Shown in pieces: positions 22,214 through 32,903 of a stretch of 64,000 bases of DNA. Origin of the DNA: Jaapia argillacea MUCL 33604 (Eukaryota; Basidiomycota; Agaricomycetes; Jaapiales; Jaapiaceae). The stretch covers positions 972,728-1,036,727 of the forward strand of contig KL197714.1 in NCBI GenBank assembly GCA_000697665.1, written 5' to 3'. Each line of letters starts with the position of its first letter. The stretch's first letter is position 1. The position numbers and the translations under genes are program-made. The notes under the pieces were generated by a model, which saw only the letters and a program-made list of their open reading frames with translations, made no database searches and was not told the origin of the DNA.

Positions 22214-23251
22214 CTAATGATGACCCACCCAGCAACCCGGACCCCCAATAATCCTGTCAAGCCAAAAATCTTTGGCATCCTGGTCCAACTCATCCCCACA
22301 TGGGTCCGGCTGAGAATCCAACAAGACTGTCATACGATGGGTATCGTTGCGCACCGCCGTCATCAGCTCCGCCATCACCCGGCCATGGCGACCAGCTGCG
22401 TTGCCGCAACCCCATCGTAACGGCGGTCGAGGTTGAATGAGGATCTGCTGAGGGACCAGCGTTGTCGTCGATGACGAAGACATGGATGCATGACATGACT
22501 GAGTCATTTTTCGAGCGTGAAGTTTTGCAACTACAGTTTGGATGATGGAAGGGAGAAAAAATGCCTGCTCCAATTTGGATAGACGCAGATGTGTCAAGTT
22601 TGGGGTGAGGTCTACCATGGTTGGGACACTCTCCTGACAAACATACCCTTCGAGGTGGAGTCTTTGGAGGGAAGGGAGGATGTGCCATGGGAGTCACTCC
22701 CAAAAATATACATCGTGAGCCCCATAGAGGGTCAATTCCACGAGATTTGGCAGAGGGACAGGACTGAGTGGGAACGATCTGCAGTCAATTACGACGAGGG
22801 TGAGAGTTTTTAGAGTTTCTGATACTACGGTGAGCACTCTGGTCAGCAACTCGTTGATGCCATCAACACATTGCCAAGCCTCATCGGTTCTTCTTTGTGA
22901 CTCCTGCAGCTGGAGGCTCTGGGGCGAACCTAAATTACTCTAAGAAAAGAATGGCACATAGAGTACTTGGCACATACCAATCCCCTTGCCCTCAGCCTCT
23001 ATTGGGGGAGGATCACGATACGAGATGTAAAGGTGTCGGACGCGACGAAGGGCATGTGGGGTAGATTCGAGAGTTGCTGCAAAAGCGCGCATTCGAGAGA
23101 GCCCGTGCAACGCGACGGACTGGTATCGCACCTCGGCCGAAACGCGGTTGAAATCACGGGAGACGGAGGAGAGTGAGGCGCCAGTCCGACCTCCATCAAT
23201 ACATGCTTGGTTGAAAATACGTAGCCAGATCTCTGGGGGGCATTGTTCCAT
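22214..23251 (-). pseudogene. F-box gene copy B with premature stop
   Basis: Exon 1 is intact: MEQCPPEIWLRIFNQACIDG, then SLSSVSRDFNRVSAEVRYQS and a conserved VALHGLSRM block, ending near EAEGKGIG. An intron (GTATGT to AATTTAG, about 22931-22974) leads to exon 2 (GSPQSLQLQESQRRTDEAW, LKTLTLVVIDCRSFPLSP, LVELTLYGAHDVYFWE). The next codon is TGA where copy A has TCA (Ser), within GGGAGTGACTCCC near 22687-22699. Downstream the frame continues to GPGCWVGHH. A single substitution therefore removes the C-terminal third, about 155 residues. The remaining F-box part could still be made, so pseudogene is likely but not certain. Confidence 0.6.
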
Positions 23252-24282
23252 ATTTATTACAATCGTCGGTTGGCAACTGCTGTATCTTTGAAGAATGAAT
23301 TGAAGTTCCTGATAGATCGTCAAGGGAGTCGTCAACAATGGGTTCGTTCTGCTATCGTGAGACGCTGTGTCCGGACGCAAGCTCGTGTTGCGGCTGTGAA
23401 ATTAATTTCTAGCTTGGTACTTGTTCCCTCCTTGTCTGTGTGCTTGTATTTCGAGAGAGGTGAGTGCTTAAGCTTGAGCGCTCGAGCGTCGTATCCTGCC
23501 TAGCCTCACATTATTTACATTGTCACCTCCGACACAACCATTCCAGATTTGATATTAATATTACGCGCATTGAATGACAAAGTCCCTGATAGGTTGTCAA
23601 GGGAGTCGTCAATATTCTATCGTGAGATGGTGTGTGCGGGACGCTCAACGAGCTTATGTTGGGGCTAAGCTTCTCTTAGCTCAGTGGTGCTCGTGCCATC
23701 TTTGTCTGCTCTTAAACTTGTGTTCAAGAGAGTGATGAGCGCTCAGTACTCAGTGCTGAGCGTCGTAACGTGCCCAGCCTCGCAATATTAACTTCATTGT
23801 CACCTCCCACAACCATTCCTAATTTGAAGCTTTACGTACGCGTATCTTGCCTTGTACCGCTTTCCTCGACTACTTAAGTACGACCGTTCTGAACAACCTG
23901 GTCGCTCATGACCTTGGGCTTTGGTTCTGTGTTCAAATCGCGTGGTCACCCAACACTTCTATTCATATCTTCCCGTCCATCACTCATTCTGTTCGAAAGG
24001 CCACTCACAAACCTCCAGTACGTCTTATCCGACTGTTCGACCAATTACCGCAACGCCACTGACTTCTTCGCCAGTTCGAGGATTCAAATAGTGAGCGTCC
24101 TTCCCCTACGCACTGTCGCCCTTAGGTCCCGAATTATTGGCCCTCGGTTTCAGTGTGCTTCATATTCAGGTGTTCTCGCCGTACGTCTTGCATTCGCTCC
24201 GAAATTGGAGCAGTTTTGACTGAACAGCTCGATAGGAAAAGTGAAATTCAGAAACCAACAAATATCCGACCCCCCGCCAACC
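23252..24282. other. Long spacer with duplicated head segments
   Basis: Non-coding. The head segment shared with 19640-19855 occurs at about 23315-23520 and again, more diverged, at 23575-23780 (GTCAAGGGAGTCGTCAATAT, GCTCAACGAGCTTATGTTG). The right third is the 5' flank of F-box copy B, matching the flank of copy A (TTGTACCGCTTTCCTCGACTA and CTCATTCTGTTCGAA blocks). Confidence 0.55.
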
Positions 24283-25557
24283 ATGGCTGAACTTCCAGTT
24301 GAACTCTACGCGCGGATTTTCCGACTCGTCGGGGCCAATGACTTGACGTCGCTCTCCAGAGTCACTCAAGCATTTCAGACGGAAGCTGAGCATTTGCTCT
24401 ATCAGTCTGTCGCATTGTCCAAAGTCTCCGAAAGCAGCCGCTTGCTCTCGTGGTGCAATGCGGTCGCGGACTGCGAAAGACGAGCAGCGAGAGTTAACAC
24501 TCTCCGATTCCCCACGTATTTCAAACTATCCCCCCAGGAGACCTCGGCAGATTCCATACAGACGTCCATCGCTCGGGCATTCAAAGCCATGGTGAATTTG
24601 AAGGCCCTTTACGTTGAATCCGCGGAAAGAGGCGTCGAATTCCACCCTTCACTCCGTCCTTCCACATTCGAAAACTGTGAATTTCGCCTCGTTGAACTGC
24701 TGGGAAATCTTCCCGGGTTTACCGTTGATGAAGTTTGGACCCTCCTATCTTCCCAACCCGATATATGCTATTGGGTTCCTGGTACTGGCTTCACGATGTC
24801 CCTTGACGTCTCCTCTTTTCCTCCCGATATCCTTCCCCAACTTCGTGACCTCCTCTTTATTCGCCCCGAGTTGACCAAACACCTTGCGAGTCGACCAATC
24901 AGACGCCTTTCATGGTTGTTCTATCGTGAGGAGCCGGAAAAGATTAGTCTTCCACAAGCCATTGGCATAGCACAGTCGACCATCCCAGATCTTCAGCTTT
25001 TTCGCGACACGCTAAGCGAGCTGTATATTATGAACACTCTTGGGAAAGATTTCTCAGCCGTTGAAGTTGTTGCATTGGTGGCACGGTACGCACCGACACT
25101 ACGAATCTTCACTATATGTTCTCGAGGCTCAGATTGTGCTGTGAGTACATTGGAGGCTTACATTCTAAAACCACCACCTCGAACTTACTTCCTTGTTTGA
25201 CTTCAGATTCCGGCAAATGAACATCCCCAATTAGTTCAAGCTATCTCTTCATTCCAAGACCTCGATACCCTTCTCCTTGAAGTGGATATGCCGGTCTTGC
25301 ATCTTCCCAACGACACTTGCATCGCTCCTGATGGTCCCTTGGAGCAAGACCCCTTTTGGTCGGGGCTTTCACCTGTCCAGTGCCGCCAAATCGCCACGTC
25401 GTTGATGGTTTCATGCCCATCACTGCGTACCATCTCCTTCCCGCTGCAGAATCCCTCGGGGATCTCAAAAAATCCCTGTTACTCCAGGACTGCGAATGGC
25501 GAGGCGAAATTGGTTGGCTTCGATCTCGTTGACACTTCAAGTTGGTGGATGAAATGA
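24283..25557 (+). CDS. F-box protein, array copy B
   Basis: Close paralogue of the gene at 20328. F-box MAELPVELYARIFRLVGAND then LTSLSRVTQAFQTEAEHLLY. Exon 1 is 24283-25140, the intron 25141-25206 and exon 2 25207-25557, ending VGFDLVDTSSWWMK. It has no in-frame lesion and the exon lengths equal copy A except for a codon or so. Probable SCF adaptor of unknown target. It differs from A by scattered amino-acid changes in the middle and in the segment after LSWLFY, which suggests relaxed or diversifying change there (inference from visual alignment). Confidence 0.78.
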
Positions 25558-25975
25558 TTCGGTATGATTCGGTTGTTTATATTCCATACGATTGCGAGAA
25601 ATTGTGATACAGTACTTTTAGACGCCAGACACCATTCCCTAATTTCCTATAGGAGTTGTCAACAATGATATGCTTAGTCTGAGTTTGTCCGCGACGCGAG
25701 CTCATGTTGCGGCTGTGCTTTTTTTAGCTTGGTGCTTGAGTGTCGTAACATTGCTAAGTAGCCCGGCATGATGCACGTTGTCACCTCCAACGTCCTTGCT
25801 CTACACACTGTCGCTATCAGGCCCGGAATTATTGGTTATTGTGTTCGGTTTGCTTCGTATGTAGGTGCTCTCGACGTCGTCTTACGTTCGCTCCGAAATT
25901 GGAGTAGTTTGACTGAACAGCTTGATAGGCAAAGTGAAATCTGGAAACCAACAAATATCTGACCCCCCGCCAACC
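25558..25975. other. Spacer between F-box copies B and C
   Basis: After a short 3' flank of copy B, a truncated head segment (from about 25650, GGAGTTGTCAACAATGATATG) is joined to the immediate 5' flank of an F-box gene. The minus-strand F-box gene present in units A and B is absent, so unit C arose from a shorter copy or lost that part. Confidence 0.55.
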
Positions 25976-27390
25976 ATGCCTGAACTCCCAGTTGAACTTC
26001 ACGCGCGAATTTTCCGACTCGTCGGGGCCAACGACTTGACGTCGCTCTCCAGAGTCTCTCAAGCATTTCAGACAGAAGCTGAGCATCTGCTCTATCAGTC
26101 TGTCACATTGTCCAAAAACTGCGACTGTAGCTGCTTGCTCTCGTGGTGCAATGCGATTGTGCACTGCGAAAGACGAGCAGCGAGGGTGAACACTCTCCGA
26201 TTCCCCACATATTTCAAACTACCCCTCCAAGAGACCTCGGCAGATCTCATGCAGACATCCATCGCCCAGGCATTCAAAGCCATGGTGAATTTGAAGACCC
26301 TTCGCCTTGAATGGCAGGAAAGAAGCGTCGAATCCCACCCTTCACTACGTCCTTCCACGTTCGACAACTGTGGATTTCGCCTCGTTGAATTGCTGGGGAA
26401 TCTTCCCGGCTTTACTCTTGGTGAAATTTGCACCCTCCTATCTTCCCAGTCCGAGATACGATATTGGGCTCCTGGCATCGGCTTCACGAAGTCGCTGGCC
26501 CTCTCCTCTTTTCCTCCCAATATCCTACCCCAACTTTGCGACCTATTATTCAATCGTCCCGAGTTGACTAAACATTTTGCGGGTCGACCAATCAGACGTC
26601 TTTCGTGGTTCTTCTATCGTGACTGCAAGGAGCGGAAAACAATTGGTCTACCACAGTCCATTGGCATCGCACGGGCGGCCATCCCAGATCTTCAACTTTT
26701 TCGCAACACGCTAAGGGAGCTGTACATTACGAACGCTCTGGGAAAAGGTTTCTCGGCCGTGGAAATTGCTGCATTGGTGGCACGGTACGCACCGAGACTC
26801 CAAATCTTGACTATTTGTTCTCTAGACTCAGATTGCCCTGTGAGTACCTTGAAGGCTTGAATTTCAAAGCTTTCACCTCGGACTTACTTGTTTGCCTGAC
26901 TTCAGATTCAGACGACTGAACACTCCCAAATAGTTCGAATTATCTCTTCATTCCAGCAGCTCAACACCCTTGCCCTGGAAGTGGATATCCCCAATGACAC
27001 TCCCGGCATCGCTCCTGATGATCCCTTGGAGCAAGAGCCCTTTTGGTCTGGGCTTTCACCTGTCCAGTGTCGCCAATTCGCCAGGTCGCTGATGGTTTCA
27101 TGCCCATCACTGCGTACCATCTCCTTCCCACTACGGAATGCCTCGGGGACCACAAAGAATCCCTGTTACTCCAGGGCAGCGAATGGGGAGGCGGAATTGG
27201 TTGGCTTCGATCTCTTCGACACTTCAAGTTGGTGGATGAAATGATTCGATATAATTCGGTTGTTCACATCTTATTGCGAGGAATTGTGATATGTGAAGTG
27301 TGTTTTGTTAGACGTCAAATGCCATTCTCTGATTTTACCCCCAGCGGTCCTCTCGATAACTTGTGTGCCGGCGGCCTTAGGGTTTCTACA
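25650..27390. repeat. Partial duplication unit C
   Basis: Shorter third copy: truncated head segment, 5' flank, F-box gene and 3' flank. The 3' flank TTTTGTTAGACGTCAAATGCCATTCTCTGATTT matches unit A near 21683-21715 better than unit B, which has diverged there, so C may derive from A or a common ancestor rather than from B. Confidence 0.7.
25976..27244 (+). CDS. F-box protein, array copy C
   Basis: Third paralogue. F-box MPELPVELHARIFRLVGAND then LTSLSRVSQAFQTEAEHLLY. Exon 1 is 25976-26839, the intron 26840-26905 and exon 2 26906-27244, ending VGFDLFDTSSWWMK. It is the most diverged of the three. After the F-box, KISESS is replaced by KNCDCS, the block YVESAERGVEF becomes RLEWQERSVES, and exon 2 lacks about four residues before the NDTP segment. 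Reading frame and splice sites are intact. Probable SCF adaptor, target unknown. Confidence 0.77.
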
Positions 27391-27714
27391 ATACACTGTA
27401 GATGAGTCGTGGCGACTACTTAGAGCCCGTGAAACATGCTTTTCACCCAGGACCTGTTAGGCATGGCGAATCACGCGAACGAGTGACGATTTGCTTGCCA
27501 ACGACTCTGAGACTACCAGGGTTGACCCCTGACGGAGTGACGTTGCTCGACATGTATCTGGCACTTTTCCGCTCCTCTCGCTAGTCAACAAACAAGCAAT
27601 CGCTTGGTAAACAGCACCAATAGCATCATGTCTCTGTCATATCAACTTCCGGTGTTCCCGCGTCGCCAACCACTCCGCTCAATCTCCGCCCAACGAGTCT
27701 TCAGAAGAATCCGA
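27245..27714. other. Intergenic gap between F-box C and snurportin 3' end
   Basis: Holds the remaining 3' flank of unit C (to about 27390) and the 3' flank of the snurportin gene. Short open frames here have no introns, motif or context support. Confidence 0.4.
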
Positions 27715-29281
27715 TCAGCGTCGAAAAGAATTGTCAACCTCGGAAAAAACACACCTTTCGAAGGTATCCAGAGGTCTTTCTGGCTGCTTGTGGGCATGTC
27801 CGGGGACCCCTGGGCCGGGGTGGGACTCCTCATCGTGATATCCGATGATGGGAATCCAGTTGCTCAATGGACTGATTCCTGGTTCGAAGCTCGCTTGAGC
27901 GACGTAAAGAAGCAAACCGTCTGGCTTGACTTCGCATGAGATCGACGCGAGTTCACCTTTTCCGGTCAGAAGGGAAGAGTGTGATGACGCGTGGTCGACA
28001 TCCATACTCGGTTCTTCGCTCGAATTGGAGGAGGACAGAGGAAAAGAGAATGGAGCAGGGATGTCAATTGAGATGAAACGGGAAGATCGGGCCAGAGAGA
28101 TAATAGTAGATGATAGAGATAAGATGGACGTGTCAAGGTGGTAGGGTATCGGGGCGAAAGAGGTGGGATACGGGAACCGGTATGTCGAACCAGAGTTTTG
28201 TGCGTGTCCAGGAAGAGAGGGGAACGGTTGGAATGGGGATTCTGACGAAGGGTCAGCCGTGGGCGGGGGCGGCAGAGGCGTTAGCTCAGATAATCGCGTG
28301 TCTCTCCACCAGAATCTGCGTGAAGCATTAGAGCTCAACACATTTATGCCGATGATAGACACGGACCTGAATGCAGTCTCACAATCTCCGAGATCTTGGC
28401 TCTTCCACTTGACAACATCCAGGACGTGCAGAATCCCGTTGTATCGCCAATTGGGATCCAGGATACAATCGAGGATGGTGTCAGGCGGAAGACACGAAGG
28501 AAAGGGCGGGAGTAGAGACTTTCCGAGGACACGAGAGCGAAGCGTTGTGTTCGGAGCTGATGGATAGTTCAAAGACAAAACCCTAACAGCGAATATGGAG
28601 GACTTACCAATACCAGCCAGGCCCGCTGCATGGTGAGTAACCGCAAGGCAACGCTTTCCGACAGGAACAGGGGCCACGGCGACCCATCCAGTCTCCAAAT
28701 CATGAGGAAGGCCATCCGTCCATGGATCATCCTCCTTCATCTCCAAAAGCTCCGCATACATGCATTTATCCGCCCATTTGTTCGGCTTCCGTGATGTTTG
28801 ACCTTTAGGTTTTCCCTTTCGTTTCTTCCCTTTCTTCTTTCCCTGGATGTGTGCTCGAGGGATGGTCTGATCAGGAGGGGAAATTGCGGCACTGGCAGCG
28901 ACGCTGGTAGACGCAAAGGAGTCTGGGAGCATAGAAACAAATCGGCCAACTCCCTCCCTCACGACCGTTTCCTCGATTTCATCTTCATCTCCTTCATCAT
29001 CGAGATTGAGATCAGCAAATAAGTCGAGCTGTCTGGTGGCATCTACGCGCTGGGCACGCCTCTGTACCAGAATATTGTCAGCAAGTACTAAATAGAAGAA
29101 AGGGAAGAGAAACACACACGCGTTTTTGTTCTTCTAATGCCTATACGCCAAGGCCTGGTGAACAGGGTCGCCAACTCAAACGAACTGGACGTACCTTTGC
29201 ACGACGAGCTTGTTGAGAAAAGTGGGGGTCTATGATCGCACTTGGGGGCACTTTATACGAGGCTTTGCGATCTTGAAACAT
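27715..29281 (-). CDS. SNUPN: Snurportin-1 (m3G-cap snRNP import adaptor)
   Basis: Binds the trimethylguanosine cap of spliceosomal snRNAs and links snRNPs to importin beta. The start MFQDRKASYKVPPSAIIDPH leads through two introns into ALEEQKRRRAQRVDATRQLD, an importin-beta-binding-like basic helix. A KGKPKGQTSRKPNKW basic stretch follows, then the cap-binding domain: KCMYAELLEM, DLETGWVAVAPVPVGKRCL, TLRSRVLGKSLLPPFPSCLP, DTILDCILDPNWRYNGILHV, LDVVKWKSQDLGDCETAFRF then WWRDTRLSEL, and VKPDGLLLYVAQASFEPGIS (nucleotide-base pocket region in the family). Introns near 28555-28605 and 28322-28372 fit GT-AG. The C-terminal end after DTFER is the least certain: a further intron could add a tail ending near 27642. 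Confidence 0.88.
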
Positions 29282-29520
29282 CGCTACAAGCTGGCCAGAT
29301 GTACGTCAGATAAGGAGAGATGGTGGTATCAAGTCGAACATGTTGAGGGAAATGTACCCTTCAAAATGCCGTATATTTACCTTTGGTTTTCCTCACAGCT
29401 GTGGCTAGGTTGCATTTCCTTGCATAATTTAACAATACCAATTAACTTCTACCTCCCGCCTCTTTTCTCGACCACAACCTCCGCCAACACCTCCAGCCGA
29501 CTGCTCAGCTTCACCTCCGC
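29282..29520. promoter_or_regulatory. Shared divergent promoter, snurportin / unknown gene
   Basis: About 240 bp between opposed start codons. An AT-rich stretch at 29418-29450 lies 70-100 bp before the + gene. No firm TATA box. Confidence 0.4.
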
Positions 29521-30316
29521 ATGAATTTGTTGCAAGGAATGAGGCCATGGGCGCCGGGCCCAACCCCTGAGGCCCTCAGGATTGTTCGGGCTGTTTTTGA
29601 GTCGGCATCAGGTCCACTCAAAACCAAGGATATCTACAAATTGGCTGGTCAACAGGCCCATGAAGCCGTTGTTCCACCTCCAACAACCCCGGGCACTGTG
29701 AAAAAGATTGCGGGTGGCAGGAGGTTGACTACCCCTCTGCCTCCTCGTCCTACCCATCCCGTGCGATCTCTCAGGTGCGCTATTGTCGACTCGTCACTTG
29801 CAGGATGTTCAAATTTCGAAACACCTTAGTTACCTCAAGCAGACCCTCCTGCCAGCATTGGTCACCCAGAACGTTATTGAAAAGTTCCACACCAAATCCA
29901 CCCTCTCCGAAGATGAAATCAAACGCCGACTTTCTCAATTGACCAAAGCAGCGCGTAAGGCGAAATCCGCCCAGCTCCATGGACAAATTGACACATGGCT
30001 ATGGAAGCTGAAGCCTCCGCAATCCGTTCCCACAACACCGACAGCAGACAAGGAAAAACCGGTATTCGGGCATGAAATTGGTGTAGGAGCAGATTGGTCG
30101 CATTTGAATAAGAGAAGACTGAGAGCAAGGGAGGAGAAGATTGGGAGAGACTTGAAGTGGCTGAAGATGTTGAAGAGGGCGCAATACGTCATGACGAAGG
30201 AGGAGGAGGCGGCGAAGGCAGCGCTTGAGGTCGAGCAGAGTGTGGAGCGGAAGAGGCTGAGGCGTGAACGAAGGGCGGAGCGGGCGAAGGAAACTGCCAC
30301 GCAGGCGAATGCGTGA
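29521..30316 (+). CDS. Conserved basic protein of unknown function
   Basis: Exon 1 is 29521-29774 and exon 2 29830-30316, with an intron of 55 nt (GTGCGC...CCTTAG). The join PVRSLSYLKQTLLPALV keeps the frame; a 29-nt alternative does not. N-terminus: MNLLQGMRPWAPGPTPEALR, then a compact helical segment with LKTKDIYKLAGQQ. The C-terminal half has DTWLWK, the block VFGHEIGVGADWSHLNKRRL and a long charged Arg/Glu/Lys helix (KRLRRERRAERAKE). The conserved-looking blocks and basic tail would suit an RNA-associated or mitochondrial protein, but I know no assigned function. About 246 aa. Confidence 0.62.
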
Positions 30317-31552
30317 TGGATTTGCAAGTATCTTTACTCTCAACTATTAGTGCTGCCAGTTCGTTTGCAGAAGGACTATCGCGTGATTCTGCCTGAATTT
30401 ACACCTGGCCTCCTCGTACTTGGATGAGACGTTCATCCATCTGCATCTGCAAAGACCCTTTTCTGACGAGCTGATCCTCTTCTGATCCCTTTAAGTTTCT
30501 CGATCCCCACGAAGTTTATGACGTGACACTCGCCCAAGCACTCTTGACACACCATTCCACCCAGCGATTACCCAGCGATTACCCATCTTTGTCCCTCAAC
30601 GTTCAACCGCCAGCATCACATTGAGAACTCGCCTCCTGCTGATGACAAGACACTTGACTTGTGCAGACGTCAAGGTGCCTTGGCGCTTCTCTTGTACGCA
30701 AATATTCGCCTGAAGATCTGACAGAGACCTTCCTGTCTTGCTTTGGTATACCTACAACTGCTGCAATACCTTTGCGACCGCACTCCTGCCGAGTAGTACC
30801 TCAATAGTACATTCTCAGTCTTATTTCCTCAGAATCACATCTGATGGCGAAGATGGGCCTAACAGGGCCTAACGTATGAAAGTCTACAACGTTGCTCGTC
30901 AGCGTTCCAATGGAGATGCGATAGAAAAGGTGTCTACTGATATGGAACGAGCACCCAACTAATGCCCAGCATATTGGAATCCATTTGCCATCTTTGTCCT
31001 GCTCTCGACTTACATCGACACATTCGCCATATAAGTCGGGGTTTTGCACCATAGTAAAGACGGGATATTCGCCATTTCAATGCAGGTACGACAGTATCCC
31101 TGTAAGTCATTACCCACCGCTCTTGTACCATCGTTGAACATTTGACCCCGACGACAGGCCATCGAGGGTCCAAGCATTCATTCCAAGCCTTCTTACCCCA
31201 GAACTGAGGCCTTGAGCACGACATCGCCGTCCTATAACCTACTCGCATCCCTCAATTCTCATCTAGCCACCGAAGCTGCGAGAGAAGATCAGGGCATCTT
31301 GGAAGCAATCGACACTCTTGGCGCTGCTCCTACCGGAGATCTCATGGCCTTCACAGTTTCTCACCCAGGGAATTCTCTGGTCGAAACGGGTACCCAGGTC
31401 GGCAAGGAGGTCCGAAGTGGGCAAGCCATAGAGTATAAGAGAGGGTCAAAAAAGCAGGGAATGAACAGGCCACTCTTCACTTACCCATCGTCCAACAGCA
31501 ACAACATCTCATCGCCCTTCAATCTCATACCTATCTCCCTTCAACAAACACC
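30317..31552. other. Gene-free stretch upstream of the lectin gene
   Basis: No supported gene. It contains an 11-bp tandem pair (CAGCGATTACC twice, about 30563-30585), a GGGCCTAAC pair near 30855-30872 and a TATAAGA element at 31434-31440 some 115 bp before the lectin start. An open frame at 31212-31643 has no ATG and no motif and overlaps the lectin exon in another frame. Confidence 0.4.
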
Positions 31553-32383
31553 ATGGCATCCACCCTCGCTACGATTCAAACTCGTCTCGTCGGCGGTACT
31601 GACGGTTCCCACTTCGATGACGGTAGTTCCGGTATGTTCCTAGCCTCCCACTCATCGCTTCGATGGGGATTAATGGGCTGGCATTAAATCTCGTGTCGTG
31701 CAGTCGGCGGATGGCCAAGCACTCAAAAGATCAACTTGACCCACCCCATCCAACAAATCGAAATCTTCTCTGGCTGGGTTGTGAGTTCCCTGTCTCCATC
31801 ACTTCGAATCGCTTTGAGATGATTGATGTCTTGCAAGATTGACGGTCTCACCGTGACTTACCAACTCGACGGTGGAGGAACCACCAAAGTTGTCCACGGT
31901 AGCCCTGGCGGCGGGCACACTGTCAAATTGAGCCGTAAGAACTCCTTTCAGTTTTCCATGTGAAGGGTCTGCCCACCATGTTCCTACAGAGAATGAAGCC
32001 CTCCTCGCTATCGTCGGACGTGCCGGTCAACACACCTACTACAAGAGGTCTTTAGTCACCCAGATCTCATTCGTGATCCTCGATACGTCCAACTCCAAGA
32101 TTCGCACTGAAGGAGTAAGTCCCTTGTTCCTTTCCGGTGATATAACCACTCACTTTGTACTCGTTGATTCGTTTGTGGTGTAGCCTTTCGGCAACGGCGA
32201 CCAGAGCAACCAAGGAGAAGTCTTCCAAGTCTCTGGCCCCCTTGCTTTGGCCGGATATGCCAAGGACACCGATCAATGTGAGTGACTAGCTTCACCTTAT
32301 CATCCAGAGATCCTGACCCGAGGGGAAATATTACAGTGGGCCTGTCTGGACTTTCCTTCATCAAGGCCTCTACCTTCGAGTAG
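31553..32383 (+). CDS. Jacalin-related lectin domain protein
   Basis: Six exons (about 31553-31631, 31704-31780, 31838-31934, 31990-32114, 32184-32277, 32337-32383) give 172 aa. The sequence is one jacalin-type beta-prism: TRLVGGTDGSHFDDGSSVGG, the first-strand loop INLTHPIQQIEIFSGWVIDG then LTVTYQLDGG, HGSPGGGHTVKL, VTQISFVILDTSNSKIRTEG, the GPFG block and LSGLSFIKA. The last segment (loss of the GxxxD pattern) means the sugar-binding loop must be checked. There is no signal peptide, so a cytosolic or non-classically secreted protein is expected. In mushrooms such lectins are used in defence or recognition (family knowledge, not shown here). Confidence 0.75.
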
Positions 32384-32903
32384 ATTCGGCATGCCTGTTG
32401 TACCTGTGAACGTGAATGTTGTATGTACAGTGAATCGCACCGCGCGGCTCAGAGTGAATGAATATTTCTTGATTCATATTGGGGTCAATATTTTGAAGGG
32501 ATCGAGAAATAACTTCCCTTTCTAAATAAAGGTGGACGAGGAGAATTCAACCCAGGTACTGAGACTCCATACCGCACGTCCGCGGCGGCGATGGATCCTG
32601 GTAATTAGTTTTCAAGCTGGCCGTCCGAGTCACTGAATTGATGGGGAGCGACATAAGTAGCCATTGATAGAGAGCGGCGGATAAATTCTGGGAACCGCAG
32701 AGAATCCATTACAATAATCGCAGACGAGTACCACGCCAAGTTGGAGTCAAGGAACCTGATCTTGGCTCGACATACGCCGACAATCACAAGTCGCGTGTTG
32801 GTCACGTGCTATCCTCCTCCACTACTACCACGACTACCGCACAACAAAAAGCGTTCACTTGTCCTGCCATTTATCGGCGAGGATATTCTCCAAGACTTGC
32901 GGC
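32384..32903. other. Intergenic gap between lectin and F-box gene
   Basis: No gene recognised. A tRNA-like stretch near 32520-32590 was examined and rejected (see rejected list). Confidence 0.4.

Larger units (their letters stand above)
21896..25640. repeat. Segmental duplication unit B
   Basis: Second copy of the unit. It carries the MFS terminal-exon remnant, a minus-strand F-box gene with a nonsense codon and a plus-strand F-box gene. It differs from unit A by an extra duplicated head segment at about 23575-23780, which lengthens the spacer by roughly 280 bp. Confidence 0.8.

Noticed and set aside
27402-27584. Small + frame starting MSRGDYLEPV
   Set aside because: 60 codons, no motif, lies in the 3' flank of unit C with no splice support.
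29775-29803. 29-nt intron option in the conserved unknown gene
   Set aside because: It is too short and breaks the frame; the 55-nt option ending at 29829 restores it.
31212-31643. 144-codon open frame before the lectin
   Set aside because: It starts at TTG, has no motif, and overlaps the lectin's first exon in another frame.
32520-32600. tRNA-like B-box (GGTTGAATTC on the minus strand) with possible GGACG/CGTCC stem
   Set aside because: The B box departs from GGTTCGANTCC and no consistent cloverleaf or anticodon arm can be drawn.
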